Shown piece by piece: positions 1 to 8,216 of a DNA stretch of 24,289 nt. The position numbers and the translations under genes were made by a program. Every line of letters starts with the position of its first letter. Position 1 is the first letter of the stretch. Location: assembly GCF_036906915.1 (NCBI RefSeq), contig NZ_JBAKHX010000101.1:1-24289 (forward strand), in the 5' to 3' direction. This DNA comes from Phytohabitans sp036906915 (GTDB lineage Bacteria; Actinomycetota; Actinomycetes; Mycobacteriales; Micromonosporaceae). The notes below the pieces were generated by a model. The model had not been told where the DNA came from, searched no databases, and was given only the letters and a program-made list of their open reading frames with translations.

Positions 1-198
1 CGCGCGGACGCCGCGCCACGCGCGGACGCCGCGCCACGCGCGGACGCCGCGCCACGCGCGGACACCACACCACGCGCGGACACCACACCACGCGCGGACA
101 CCACACCACGCGCGGACACCACACCACGCGCGGACACCACACCACGCGCGGACACCACACCACGCGCGGACACCACACCACGCGCGGACACCGCGGCG
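1..198. repeat. 18-bp tandem minisatellite, about 11 copies
   Basis: Eleven head-to-tail 18-bp units, starting at the window edge so the array may continue upstream. Units 1-3 are CGCGCGGACGCCGCGCCA. Units 4-10 (55-180) are CGCGCGGACACCACACCA, which differs by three G-to-A changes. The last unit (181-198) is a diverged hybrid. All three forward frames are free of stops across the array. Frame 1 would read RAD(A/T)(A/T)P, and frame 2 would read ARTP(R/H)H and runs on to a TGA at 296-298. The array could therefore be the coding tail of an upstream gene or simply non-coding; the window cannot decide. There are no spacers, so it is not a CRISPR array. Confidence 0.95.
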
Positions 199-321
199 GG
201 ATGGCCGGACGGCGAGGCCGCACACGTGCGGCGTCGCATCGGGGGCGGGCCGCGACGCGGGTGGTGCGCGGGGTGGGTTGGAAGGAGGGAGTACATGACG
301 GTACGTGGCAGGAATTGGGCC

Positions 322-333
322 TACGGTGAGGGT
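322..333 (+). promoter_or_regulatory. Candidate -10 element TACGGT, leaderless start
   Basis: TACGGT at 322-327 is followed by 6 nt and then ATG at 334, the spacing expected if transcription begins at or next to the start codon. The same arrangement recurs before several other genes here. No convincing -35 is seen. A competing signal lies upstream: GAAGGAGGG at 281-289 is a strong ribosome binding site for ATG 295. Confidence 0.4.
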
Positions 334-1002
334 ATGGCCGGGAAAGCGACCCCCGTAGCGATAGAGATCGGTAGCAAGAAGGTCTTCGCGTGGGCGGTGG
401 AGTGGCCGGGCTGGTGCCGGGCCGCCAAGACCGAGGAGCTCGCGCTTGAGGCGCTCGCCGATTACGAGTCGCGGTACAGGATCGTCGCCGACGAAGCGGG
501 CCTGCGGTTTCCCAGGACCGTCGCGGACGCGTTCGACATTCAGGAGCGGCTGCCCGGCTCGGCGAGCACCGACTTTGGGGTGCCGGGCGCGATCAGCGAG
601 GCGGATCGGGAGCCGGTCAAGGCCGCCGAGGCCAAGCGCGCCGGCAAGCTGCTCACCGCCGCCTGGGATGTCCTCGCGGCGGTCGCGGCGATGTCGCCGG
701 CCGAGTTGACCAAGGGGCCGCGGGGCGGCGGGCGGGACCGCGACAAGATGCTCGACCACGTGGTGGGGTCGGAGGACGGGTACGGGCGGCAGATCGGGGT
801 CAAGCACAAGCAGCCGAGGTTCGATGACGAGGAGGCGGTGGCCGCCCTCAGGGCGGATCTGGTCGCGGTGCTGTCGAAACCGTCGGACGGTTCGCCGCTA
901 CGGCCGAACGGCTGGCCAGCGCGGTACGCGACCCGCCGAATCGTCTGGCACGTGCTCGATCACGCCTGGGAGATGGAGGACCGGCATCCCTCTGGGGTAT
1001 GA
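334..1002 (+). CDS. DinB-like hypothetical protein
   Basis: 222 residues from ATG 334. The N-terminal part (TPVAIEIGSKKVFAWAVEW) looks like a small beta-rich segment. The rest is mostly helical and ends in RIVWHVLDHAWEMEDR, which resembles the last helix of DinB/mycothiol-dependent maleylpyruvate isomerase-fold proteins with its His/Asp-rich metal-site pattern. DKMLDHVVGSEDGYGRQIG is the matching earlier helix. The enzymatic role is unknown; DinB-fold proteins are often metal-dependent thiol transferases. Two starts compete. ATG 334 sits 6 nt after a TACGGT hexamer and directly before the conserved-looking part. ATG 295 has a strong Shine-Dalgarno (281-289) and overlaps, as ATGA, the stop of an open frame running through the minisatellite. 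I favour 334. Confidence 0.7.
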   Translation: MAGKATPVAIEIGSKKVFAWAVEWPGWCRAAKTEELALEALADYESRYRIVADEAGLRFPRTVADAFDIQERLPGSASTDFGVPGAISEADREPVKAAEAKRAGKLLTAAWDVLAAVAAMSPAELTKGPRGGGRDRDKMLDHVVGSEDGYGRQIGVKHKQPRFDDEEAVAALRADLVAVLSKPSDGSPLRPNGWPARYATRRIVWHVLDHAWEMEDRHPSGV

Positions 1003-1092
1003 GATGGGCGTCACCCACTACTGCGCATGACGTAGCGCACAAACCGCCCCTCGGCTGACGTGCGAGGCCTCTTCGCGAGAGATCATCAGATC

Positions 1093-2034
1093 ATGAGTGC
1101 GTTGGCGCTGGCGGTTCTCTTCGCCATCGCGTCCGCCGCGGCTTACGCGGCCGGTGCGGTGATGCAGGAGCGCCTTGCCGCCGATGCCGAGCGGCACACC
1201 GTACTGGCGCTGCTGCGGCTCGGTCGGTGGTGGTTCGCGGTCGGCCTGAACGCGGCCGGCGGTGCCCTGCACGTCGCCGCCCTGGCGTATGGGCCTCTTT
1301 CGCTGGTGCAGCCGCTGGGCCTGCTCACGCTGGTGCTGGCTCTGCCTATGGGTGCGGCTCTTGCCTCCAAGAGGGTCGCCACCGAGCACTGGCGCGGTGC
1401 CGGCCTGACGCTGGCGGGCCTGATGGTGCTGCTGGTGCTGGTGGGGCCGGGCAACACGGCGAGTGTGCTCACGACCGGCCGGGCCACCACGCTCGCCGTG
1501 GTCGCGACGATCGTCGTCCTCGCCGTCATGGTCGCCGCCAAGTACGCCAAGGCGACGATCGCGCGCAGCATCCTGTACGCCGTTGCCGCGGGCGCCGCGT
1601 TCGCGGTGTCGTCGGCGCTCACGCAGACCGTGACGCTGCGCGCCACCACCGATGGGGCGGGCGCGCTGCTCAGCCCGATCGCTCTGGTGCTCGCCGCGAT
1701 GTCGGTGGGCGGGCTGCTGCTCTCGCAGGTGGCGTACCGGGACTCCGGTCTGGGCGCCCCGCTCGCGACGGTGAGCCTGGCGAACCCGATCGCGTCGGCG
1801 GTCATCGGCATGGCGCTGCTTGGCGAGCGGTTCGCGGGCGGCGGCCGGGGCGCGGTGGTGGCCCTGGGCGCGGCGGCGGTCGCGGCCGCCGGCGTCGTGA
1901 TGCTGACCAGGCCGGCCGAAGGCGCGGCGCTGCCGGCGGAGGCGCCAACCAAGGTCGAGCCGCTGCCGCTGCCGCTGCCGCTGCCGGTGCCGCAGCGGGA
2001 ACGGGAGCCCGAGCCGGTGGCACTCGTCGCCTGA
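1093..2034 (+). CDS. DMT/EamA-type membrane transporter
   Basis: 313 residues from ATG 1093; a GTG at 1060 in the same frame is possible but adds a non-membrane stub. About nine or ten hydrophobic helices run from residue 1 to about 280. The second half carries the EamA-like closing pattern PLATVSLANPIASAVIGMALLGERF. The family (drug/metabolite transporters, NIPA-like relatives) moves small solutes or Mg2+ across the cytoplasmic membrane; the substrate cannot be read from sequence. The C-terminal tail is cytoplasmic-looking and rich in Pro, Leu, Glu and Arg, with a PLPLPLPLPVP run encoded by four perfect CCGCTG repeats (1960-1983). The gene ends 40 nt before the ligase gene on the same strand. 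A GATCAT hexamer at 1081-1086 lies 6 nt before the start, a weak form of the leaderless pattern. Confidence 0.75.
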   Translation: MSALALAVLFAIASAAAYAAGAVMQERLAADAERHTVLALLRLGRWWFAVGLNAAGGALHVAALAYGPLSLVQPLGLLTLVLALPMGAALASKRVATEHWRGAGLTLAGLMVLLVLVGPGNTASVLTTGRATTLAVVATIVVLAVMVAAKYAKATIARSILYAVAAGAAFAVSSALTQTVTLRATTDGAGALLSPIALVLAAMSVGGLLLSQVAYRDSGLGAPLATVSLANPIASAVIGMALLGERFAGGGRGAVVALGAAAVAAAGVVMLTRPAEGAALPAEAPTKVEPLPLPLPLPVPQREREPEPVALVA

Positions 2035-2074
2035 TCCCTTCCCCACGGGCACCGTGCCGTGCCACTGTGGAGTC

Positions 2075-3550
2075 ATGGGCGAACAGGTCGCACGGCGCGA
2101 GTTCAGCCGGGAGGACCGGGCCCGATACCGGCTGAAGGTGCGGCAGTGCCTGGACGTGTTCGCGGAGATGCTGCGGGCGGCACGGTTCGATGTCGAGCGC
2201 CCGATGACAGGTCTGGAGATCGAGCTCAACCTGGTCGACGAGGACGCCGAGCCGGCCATGCGCAACGCGGACGCGCTCGCCGCTATCGCCGACCCTGATT
2301 TCCAGACCGAGCTGGGCCAGTTCAACATCGAGATCAACGTGGCACCGCGCCGGCTCGGCGGCGATGGCACCGCCGATTTCGAGCGGCACGTGCGGGCCAG
2401 CCTCAACGAGGCCGAACAGAAGGCGCGCACGGTCGGCACCCACATGGTCATGATCGGTATCCTGCCGACGCTGCGCCGCGAGCACCTGACGCTGGAGTCG
2501 TTGTCGGCCAATCCGCGGTACGCCCTGCTGAACGAGCAGATCTTCGCGGCCCGGGGTGAGGATCTCGAAATCCGCATCGACGGCATCGACCGGCTGGCGG
2601 TCACGGCCGACACGGTCGCGCCCGAGGCGGCGTGCACGAGCACCCAGTTCCATCTACAGGTGAGCCCGGCGCAGTTCGCCGCCTACTGGAACGCGGCCCA
2701 GACCATCGCCGGGGTCCAGGTGGCGCTCGGGGCGAACGCGCCGTTCCTGTTCGGCAAGGAGCTGTGGCGGGAGACCCGCATCCCGCTCTTCGAGCAGGCC
2801 ACGGACACCCGCCCGGAGGAGATAAAGGCCCAAGGTGTACGCCCACGCGTGTGGTTCGGCGAGCGATGGATCACGTCGGTGTTCGACCTCTTCGAGGAGA
2901 ACGTGCGGTACTTCCCCGCGCTGCTGCCGGTGTGCGACGACGACGATCCCGCGCAGACCCTGGCCCGCGGCGACACCCCGAAGCTGACGGAGCTGCGCCT
3001 GCACAACGGCACCGTCTACCGCTGGAACCGCCCGGTGTACGACGTGGTGCGCGAGCGGCCGCATCTGCGGGTGGAGAATCGCGTGCTGCCGGCCGGCCCG
3101 ACGGTGCTCGACACGATCGCCAACGGCGCGTTCTATTTCGGGGTCGTCCGCACGCTCGCCGAGTCCGACCGTCCATTGTGGTCACAGATGTCGTTCAGCG
3201 CCGCCGAGGAGAACTTCCACGCCTGCGCCCGTCACGGCATCGACGCCACCGTGTACTGGCCGGGGCTCGGTTACCTGCCGGTGATCGAGCTGGTGCTGCG
3301 CCGGCTGCTGCCGATGGCGTACGAGGGGCTCGATCAGTGGGGCGTCGACCCCGCCGAGCGCGACCGGCTGCTACGCGTCATCGAGCAGCGCTGCCTCACC
3401 GGTCGCAACGGCGCCGCGTGGCAGGTCGAGACGCTGCACGCCTTGGAAGACAACGACAACCTCGACCGCCGGTCCGCGCTGCGCCAAGTGCTCAAGCGGT
3501 ACATCGAGCACATGCACGAGAACGTCCCGGTGCACGAGTGGCCCGTGTAG
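2075..3550 (+). CDS. Glutamate-cysteine ligase family 2 (GCS2) protein
   Basis: 491 residues from ATG 2075. It matches the long actinobacterial GCS2-type ligases. MTGLEIELNLVDEDAEPAM near the N-terminus is the ATP/Mg-binding glutamate segment. It is followed by DFQTELGQFNIEINVAPRRL, VMIGILPTL, EAACTSTQFHLQVSP, GANAPFLFGKELWRETR and ENRVLPAGPTVLDTIANGAFYFG. The family joins glutamate through its gamma-carboxyl to an amine such as cysteine in the cytosol. Actinomycetes use mycothiol rather than glutathione, so the true substrate may not be cysteine (ergothioneine-type gamma-glutamylcysteine supply is one option). CACTGT at 2063-2068 ends 6 nt before ATG, suggesting a leaderless start. Its 3' end faces the next gene with only 5 nt between the stops and no visible terminator. 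Confidence 0.88.
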   Translation: MGEQVARREFSREDRARYRLKVRQCLDVFAEMLRAARFDVERPMTGLEIELNLVDEDAEPAMRNADALAAIADPDFQTELGQFNIEINVAPRRLGGDGTADFERHVRASLNEAEQKARTVGTHMVMIGILPTLRREHLTLESLSANPRYALLNEQIFAARGEDLEIRIDGIDRLAVTADTVAPEAACTSTQFHLQVSPAQFAAYWNAAQTIAGVQVALGANAPFLFGKELWRETRIPLFEQATDTRPEEIKAQGVRPRVWFGERWITSVFDLFEENVRYFPALLPVCDDDDPAQTLARGDTPKLTELRLHNGTVYRWNRPVYDVVRERPHLRVENRVLPAGPTVLDTIANGAFYFGVVRTLAESDRPLWSQMSFSAAEENFHACARHGIDATVYWPGLGYLPVIELVLRRLLPMAYEGLDQWGVDPAERDRLLRVIEQRCLTGRNGAAWQVETLHALEDNDNLDRRSALRQVLKRYIEHMHENVPVHEWPV

Positions 3551-3555
3551 CGGGG

Positions 3556-5037
3556 CTAGCCTGACAGGATCATCCCGTCGACCTCGGCTAGGACGGTGGC
3601 ACCGAGCGGCGCACGCTCGGTCAGCCGCACCGGACGACCGCTGGCCACGTCGGAAGGGGTGCACACGAACTCGGCGGTCACCAGGAATCTCCACCGCGGA
3701 TCACGGGCGCACACCCGCGTCCCGGTGCGGTCGGCGTGCGCCACGAGCGCGGTCAGCGCCGGCCACGCCGCGTGCTCCAGCTCGACCACCGCCGGCTTCC
3801 CACCCGTGTATCCATTGAGGATGGACACGACGCGCGGCAGCTCCGGTAGGTGCTCAGGGTTCGAGGCCAGCGCGGGCGAGCGGCTGGCGACACCGAGCGC
3901 ACCGACCAGTACGGCCAGCGCCAGCCATGGGTGCGGAGTCCGCCTCTGCGCGATCCCCAGCACCAGCAACATGAGCAGCAGCAGCGGTGCCGCTCGGGAG
4001 AAGTGCCCCACGTAGGTCTGGCTCAGGTCGTCGATGCCGCGTGCGGCGTACCCGATGAAAAGCGTGGTCGCGAGCCCGGCCATGCCGAGACCGGCGGCGA
4101 GGAAGCGGTCGTGGCGCGCGAGCGCCGCGACGCCGCCGAAGAGCACCACGACGAGCGCCAGCGCCGTTCCCGGTCGTTCCGCCCAGAAATGCAGCACGTA
4201 CGAGGCGATGGCGCCGGGCCCGTGCGTGTGGCGCTTCCCGCCGTACCCGAAGTACCGCGAGAACTCCCCCGGCCACCGCATGACGAGGTTGATCACCATG
4301 GGGAGCGCGAACACGCCCACCACCACCGCCGCCTGGCAGAGCGCGGGGCGCGGGTCGTCCGGCCCGCGCCGGCGCCATCCGAAGAAGGCCGCGACGCCCA
4401 CGATGACCGGTACGAAGAACAGGAAACCCGCGTGGCCGTGGACCAGGAAGCCCGCCGCCAGCGCCAGCAGCGGCAGGTGCGGCAGGCGGCCAGCCGCCAC
4501 CGACGCTCCCGCCGTGAGGAGCAGCAGGAACGGCGCCACGTACAGGTGCGGCATCCACGCGGACGCCAGGATTGGGGGCTGTGCGGCGAGGAACGCGAAC
4601 GCTGCGCCGCCGGCCAGCGCCGTCGCGGACCAGGACCGCGACCAGGAGTGCAGGATCGCGAGGGTCAGTCCGACGAGTACCGCGTTGAGCACGAGCAGCG
4701 CCAGCCACTGGCCGTTCCACGGTGCCGGCACGGCGTGCAGCAGGTCGTGGAAGAGCCACTCGCCGAACGCCTGCACGTAGAAGAACGCCGGACCGGGATG
4801 CGAGAAGCCGAGGCGGGAGTAGTTGCCGACCAGCAGCTCGAAGTGCTTCGCGTCCCCGGTGATGATCGAGTTGGCGGCGAAGTCGCCTCTCTCGTACACC
4901 GCCGCCGCGAAGACCCGGTGGTTGCGCGCGAGCAGCAGCGCCAGCGTCGCCACGGCTGCTACGGCGAACACCACGCGCCCGCCCGGCTCGGCCGGACGGG
5001 CGGCGGTGCGTGGCACGACCGACCCGACTTCACCCAT
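3556..5037 (-). CDS. Multi-pass GT-C-like membrane protein
   Basis: 493 residues with a cytoplasmic N-terminus, a first helix near residues 22-38, a loop with YERGDFAANSIITGDAKHFELL and SHPGPAFFYVQAFGEW, and then about ten further helices. The C-terminal 120 residues (NPEHLPELPRVVSILNGYTGG onward) are soluble and extracytoplasmic-looking. This layout fits GT-C-fold glycosyltransferase-like proteins that use lipid-linked sugars, with acidic residues in the first external loop as candidate catalytic groups. No specific substrate can be given. The gene starts 23 nt after the stop of the sigma-factor partner gene on the same strand, so it may be the third gene of that operon. It is analogous in layout to the protein at 17192-18775, but I see no clear sequence identity. 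Confidence 0.7.
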   Translation of the reverse strand: MGEVGSVVPRTAARPAEPGGRVVFAVAAVATLALLLARNHRVFAAAVYERGDFAANSIITGDAKHFELLVGNYSRLGFSHPGPAFFYVQAFGEWLFHDLLHAVPAPWNGQWLALLVLNAVLVGLTLAILHSWSRSWSATALAGGAAFAFLAAQPPILASAWMPHLYVAPFLLLLTAGASVAAGRLPHLPLLALAAGFLVHGHAGFLFFVPVIVGVAAFFGWRRRGPDDPRPALCQAAVVVGVFALPMVINLVMRWPGEFSRYFGYGGKRHTHGPGAIASYVLHFWAERPGTALALVVVLFGGVAALARHDRFLAAGLGMAGLATTLFIGYAARGIDDLSQTYVGHFSRAAPLLLLMLLVLGIAQRRTPHPWLALAVLVGALGVASRSPALASNPEHLPELPRVVSILNGYTGGKPAVVELEHAAWPALTALVAHADRTGTRVCARDPRWRFLVTAEFVCTPSDVASGRPVRLTERAPLGATVLAEVDGMILSG

Positions 5038-5060
5038 GATCGGTCATGGTGCCATGAAAC

Positions 5061-6359
5061 TCACAGCCGGATGGTACTGGCGGCACCGCTCGCCGGGGTG
5101 ACACGCACCTCGGTCGCGCCGGCGGGCAGCAGCGCCGCGTTCCGGCCGGCGTCGTGCCAGCCCTCGTCCCCCACGCGGTAGCTGAGGGCCGCGCCCTCGC
5201 TCGCCACGACCACGCCCTGCCCTTCCGGCAGCCGCAGCTTCACCGGCAGCGCGCCCTCGTCGACGAACCCGCTGGCCGCTACCTCGAACGCCGTGCCCCG
5301 GCCCAGCAGCGCGATCACGCGTCCAGGGTCGTCGTCATACTGCACGGTCGCGAGGTACAGCTGCCGTCCGTCCGGGGTGACGCCGAAGAGCGTGTAGAGG
5401 GGCGAGCCGTTCTGTGCGTGCGAGCCAGCCTGATCGACGTACGGCGCGAGCGGGCCCTTCCACAGGTCGACCACCTGTGCGCCCGGGTCGGCGCCCCACG
5501 CCTGCTCCGCGCCGGGCAGCACGTGCTCGTACAGCGGGGCCTGCGGCCGGTCTTTGCCGCCGGGAAAGAGGATCTCCGACGAGCCGTTGACCTGGATCGA
5601 GTTCTCCATGCTGACTGGGATCAGCGAGACCGCGATGGTGACCTTGTCGCGCTGCGGCGGCACCCGCACGGCGGCGGCGCCGTCCTGGAACACCATGCGC
5701 TGGAACGTGCGCACGACCTTCCCGTCGGGCGCGTAGGTCACGGCGGGTGAGTACTCGACCGCAGCGCCGGCGAAGTCGAGCACGAGAAGCACGTCGCGGA
5801 CCGGTCCAAGCAGCGCCGCTTGCTGGAACCGGTCCAGGGTGATCGACTCGTCGAGCTGCCCGATGGTCATGAGCCGCGGACCGTCGATGGTCGGCTCGAC
5901 GATCGCCGCGTAGCCGACCAGGCGGTGCCCGTCCGGCTCCACGACCACCGGGTTGGCCGAGCTGCGCTGGGCGACGAACGCGGCCGGCCCCGCCGGGGTG
6001 CTGCCCGCCCAGAGCACGTGTACGGAGCCACGCGTCCCGCCGCCGAGATCCTCTATGGCCCGGCGCCACGCGCCGGTCACCTGCCGCAGGTACGCCTCGT
6101 CATGGGCCAGGTCGCCGCGGGTGGGCAGGTCGAACACCGGCGATGCCACCTCGACCCGGCCTGCGGTACCCGAAAACTGGAGCACACCCCCGACGGACGC
6201 CGCGGTGACCGCGGCGAGGCCCCCGGCGAGGAAGGCCCGGCGCCGGACGGCCCGGCGCCGCCCGCCCAGGCGCACGTCGTCGACGAGCCGGGGCGGGCTC
6301 TCCAGGTGGTCAGTCGCGCGGTGCAGTACCGCCCGGACGTCGGTATCGTTCATGGTCAT
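5061..6359 (-). CDS. Membrane-anchored partner of SigE-family sigma factor
   Basis: 432 residues. The first 40 (MTMNDTDVRAVLHRATDHLE...) are charged and cytoplasmic-looking. One hydrophobic segment follows at about 43-61 (FLAGGLAAVTAASVGGVLQF) after an Arg-rich stop-transfer, and the remaining roughly 370 residues would lie outside the membrane. The start ATG overlaps the sigma-factor stop as ATGA, with GGGAG six nt upstream, so the two are translationally coupled. By position and topology it is a candidate anti-sigma or sensor protein, but there is no recognisable zinc-binding (HxxxCxxC) anti-sigma domain. Proteins of this type beside SigE-family sigma factors are usually left as hypothetical. 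The outer region is beta-rich (DGRQLYLATVQYDDDPGRV, WHDAGRNAALLPAGATEVRV); its ligand is unknown. Confidence 0.7.
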   Translation of the reverse strand: MTMNDTDVRAVLHRATDHLESPPRLVDDVRLGGRRRAVRRRAFLAGGLAAVTAASVGGVLQFSGTAGRVEVASPVFDLPTRGDLAHDEAYLRQVTGAWRRAIEDLGGGTRGSVHVLWAGSTPAGPAAFVAQRSSANPVVVEPDGHRLVGYAAIVEPTIDGPRLMTIGQLDESITLDRFQQAALLGPVRDVLLVLDFAGAAVEYSPAVTYAPDGKVVRTFQRMVFQDGAAAVRVPPQRDKVTIAVSLIPVSMENSIQVNGSSEILFPGGKDRPQAPLYEHVLPGAEQAWGADPGAQVVDLWKGPLAPYVDQAGSHAQNGSPLYTLFGVTPDGRQLYLATVQYDDDPGRVIALLGRGTAFEVAASGFVDEGALPVKLRLPEGQGVVVASEGAALSYRVGDEGWHDAGRNAALLPAGATEVRVTPASGAASTIRL

Positions 6360-6880
6360 CGCGAGCTCCCGGAACCGTTGGGGATGGTGACGACGAGTCC
6401 GGAGTCGGCGAGCGCTTCCCGCAGCTTCGCTATGCCGCGGGACGTGTGGCTCTTGACGGCGCCCTCGGAGCAGTCGAGCGCCGCCGCCGTATCCGCCACC
6501 GACAGATCCTCCAGGTAGCGGAGCACCACAGCGGCGCGCTGCCTGGGCGGCACCGCGCGCAGGGCGGCCACCACCGCCTCGCGCAGTGCGACGTCGTCGG
6601 TGGCGTCGGGGGTGGCCGGGTCGAGATCGCCGAGCGCCCTCTCCGGCCGCCGGGCGCGCCGCCGCCAGCGGTTGGCAGCCCGGTTGACCAGTGCCCGCCG
6701 GGCGTACGCCTCGGGCGTGGTGCGTACCCGCCGCCAGCGCACGTAGACCTGCTCCAGAACCTCCTGGAGCAGGTCTTCCGCCGCGTGCCGGTCACCAGTC
6801 AGCAGGTATGCCACCCGCAGCAGGGAAACCGACCTGGTGCGCACGAACTCGTCGAACTCCGCGCCGCGCACGTCTCGCAT
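6356..6880 (-). CDS. SigE-family ECF RNA polymerase sigma factor
   Basis: 174 residues, the usual length for the actinobacterial SigE family. Sigma region 2 covers about residues 8-75 (RVAYLLTGDRHAAEDLLQEVLEQVYVRW, RRALVNRAANRWRRR). Region 4 covers about 105-155 (LPPRQRAAVVLRYLEDLS, and the helix-turn-helix DTAAALDCSEGAVKSHTSRG). It should recruit core RNA polymerase to a small regulon in response to a signal relayed by the overlapping membrane protein. The Shine-Dalgarno (GGGGAGG) lies inside one arm of a 10-bp perfect hairpin at 6885-6922, which could gate translation. Confidence 0.9.
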   Translation of the reverse strand: MRDVRGAEFDEFVRTRSVSLLRVAYLLTGDRHAAEDLLQEVLEQVYVRWRRVRTTPEAYARRALVNRAANRWRRRARRPERALGDLDPATPDATDDVALREAVVAALRAVPPRQRAAVVLRYLEDLSVADTAAALDCSEGAVKSHTSRGIAKLREALADSGLVVTIPNGSGSSR

Positions 6881-6884
6881 CCGT

Positions 6885-6922
6885 CCTCCCCGGTCTCGTC
6901 GCTACCCAAGACACCGGGGAGG
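6885..6922 (-). promoter_or_regulatory. Hairpin covering the sigma-factor Shine-Dalgarno
   Basis: CCTCCCCGGT (6885-6894) and ACCGGGGAGG (6913-6922) form a perfect 10-bp stem with an 18-nt loop. It fills most of the 52-nt gap between the citrate synthase stop (6933) and the sigma-factor start (6880). On the minus strand the 3' arm contains the GGGGAGG ribosome binding site, four to five nt before ATG. It could stop transcription from citrate synthase, mask the sigma-factor start, or both. There is no U-tract, so intrinsic termination is uncertain. Confidence 0.6.
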
Positions 6923-6932
6923 GAGGATCGGA

Positions 6933-8216
6933 TTACCGGTCTTCGACGGGGACGTAGTCGCGCTGTTCGGCGCCGGTGTACAGCTGGCGGGGGCGGCCGA
7001 TCTTGTTGGCTGGGTCGCTCATCATCTCGCGCCATTGGGCGATCCAGCCGGGCAGCCGGCCGAGCGCGAACAGCACCGTGAACATCTTCGTCGGGAAGCC
7101 CATCGCCTTGTAGATGAGGCCCGTGTAGAAGTCGACGTTCGGGTACAGCTTGCGCGACACGAAGAAGTCGTCGGCGAGCGCGATCTCCTCCAGCTGCATG
7201 GCGAGGTCGAGCAGCGGGTCGGGCTGCGGCATCCGGGCCAGCACGTCCTGGGCGGCCTTCTTCACGATGGCGGCGCGCGGGTCGTAGTTCTTGTACACCC
7301 GGTGACCGAAGCCCATGAGCTTGACGCCCTGCTCCTTGGCCTTGACCCGGCGCACGAACGACGCCACGTCACCGCCCTCGGCGTGGATGCGTTCGAGCAT
7401 CTCCAGCACCGCCTGGTTGGCGCCGCCGTGCAGCGGGCCGGACAGCGCGTTGATGCCGGCGGACACCGAGGAGAAGAGGTTGGCCTGCGCTGAGCCGACC
7501 AGCCGCACGGCCGACGTGGAGCAGTTCTGCTCGTGGTCGGCGTGCAGCACGAACAGCATGTCGAGCACCTTCGCGACGACGGGGTCGACCTCGTATCCCG
7601 TCGCGGGCACACCGAACGTCATGCGAAGGAAGTTCTCCACGTACCCGAGGGAGTTGTCCGGGTACATGAAGGGCTGGCCGATCGACTTCTTGTACGCGTA
7701 CGACGCGATTGTGGGCGCCTTGGCGAGCAACCGGACCGTCGAGATCTCCACCTGGTCGGCGTCGAACGGGTCAAGGCTGTCCTGGTAGAAAGTGGACAGC
7801 GCGTTGACGGCGGACGCCAGCACCGGCATCGGGTGCGCGTCGTACCGGAATCCGTCGAAGAACCGGCGCATGTCCTCGTGGAGCAGCGTGTGCATGCGTA
7901 CCTTGTCGCTGAACTCCGTGAGTTGCGTGGCGGTTGGCAGCTCGCCGTAGGTCAGCAGGTACGAAACCTCCAAAAAGGAGGCCTTCTCCGCGAGCTGCTC
8001 GATCGGGTATCCGCGATAACGCAGGATGCCCGCGTCGCCGTCGATGTAGGTGATCGCCGACGCGCATGAGGCGGTGTTGACGAAGCCCGGGTCGAAGGTG
8101 ACGTACCCGGTCTGGCTGAGAAGCTTACCGACGTCAATGCCGGAAGCGCCCTCGACGGCCTCGTGCACGGGCATCGACAGCTGTCCACCGTGGTGATCGA
8201 GTTTGACATCCGTCAT
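6933..8216 (-). CDS. gltA: Citrate synthase
   Basis: 427 residues from ATG 8216; an in-frame upstream GTG at 8252 is less likely because GCGAGGGG sits properly before 8216. This is a type II, hexameric-type citrate synthase that condenses oxaloacetate and acetyl-CoA in the TCA cycle. All three catalytic residues are visible: the His of LSGPLHGGANQ, the His of MGFGHRVYKNYDPRA and the Asp of YPNVDFYTG. Other family signatures include YIDGDAGILRYRGYPIEQLAE, LHADHEQNCSTSAVRLVGS and KIGRPRQLYTG near the end. The N-terminal extension (MTDVKLDHHGGQLSMPV) matches the small beta domain of the bacterial long form. It is monocistronic-looking between a hairpin downstream and a 100-nt leader region upstream. 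Confidence 0.97.
   Translation of the reverse strand: MTDVKLDHHGGQLSMPVHEAVEGASGIDVGKLLSQTGYVTFDPGFVNTASCASAITYIDGDAGILRYRGYPIEQLAEKASFLEVSYLLTYGELPTATQLTEFSDKVRMHTLLHEDMRRFFDGFRYDAHPMPVLASAVNALSTFYQDSLDPFDADQVEISTVRLLAKAPTIASYAYKKSIGQPFMYPDNSLGYVENFLRMTFGVPATGYEVDPVVAKVLDMLFVLHADHEQNCSTSAVRLVGSAQANLFSSVSAGINALSGPLHGGANQAVLEMLERIHAEGGDVASFVRRVKAKEQGVKLMGFGHRVYKNYDPRAAIVKKAAQDVLARMPQPDPLLDLAMQLEEIALADDFFVSRKLYPNVDFYTGLIYKAMGFPTKMFTVLFALGRLPGWIAQWREMMSDPANKIGRPRQLYTGAEQRDYVPVEDR

Noticed and set aside
1..198. Possible CRISPR array
   Set aside because: The units are contiguous 18-mers with no spacers between them and no cas genes nearby.
1018..2643. A 541-codon minus-strand open frame opposite the transporter and ligase genes
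   Set aside because: It is a high-GC shadow frame with His/Arg/Gln-rich sequence and no domain; the plus-strand products are recognisable families.
3850..5181. A 443-codon plus-strand open frame opposite the GT-C-like gene
   Set aside because: The composition is Glu/Arg/Gln/His-rich shadow sequence. The minus strand gives regular membrane helices.
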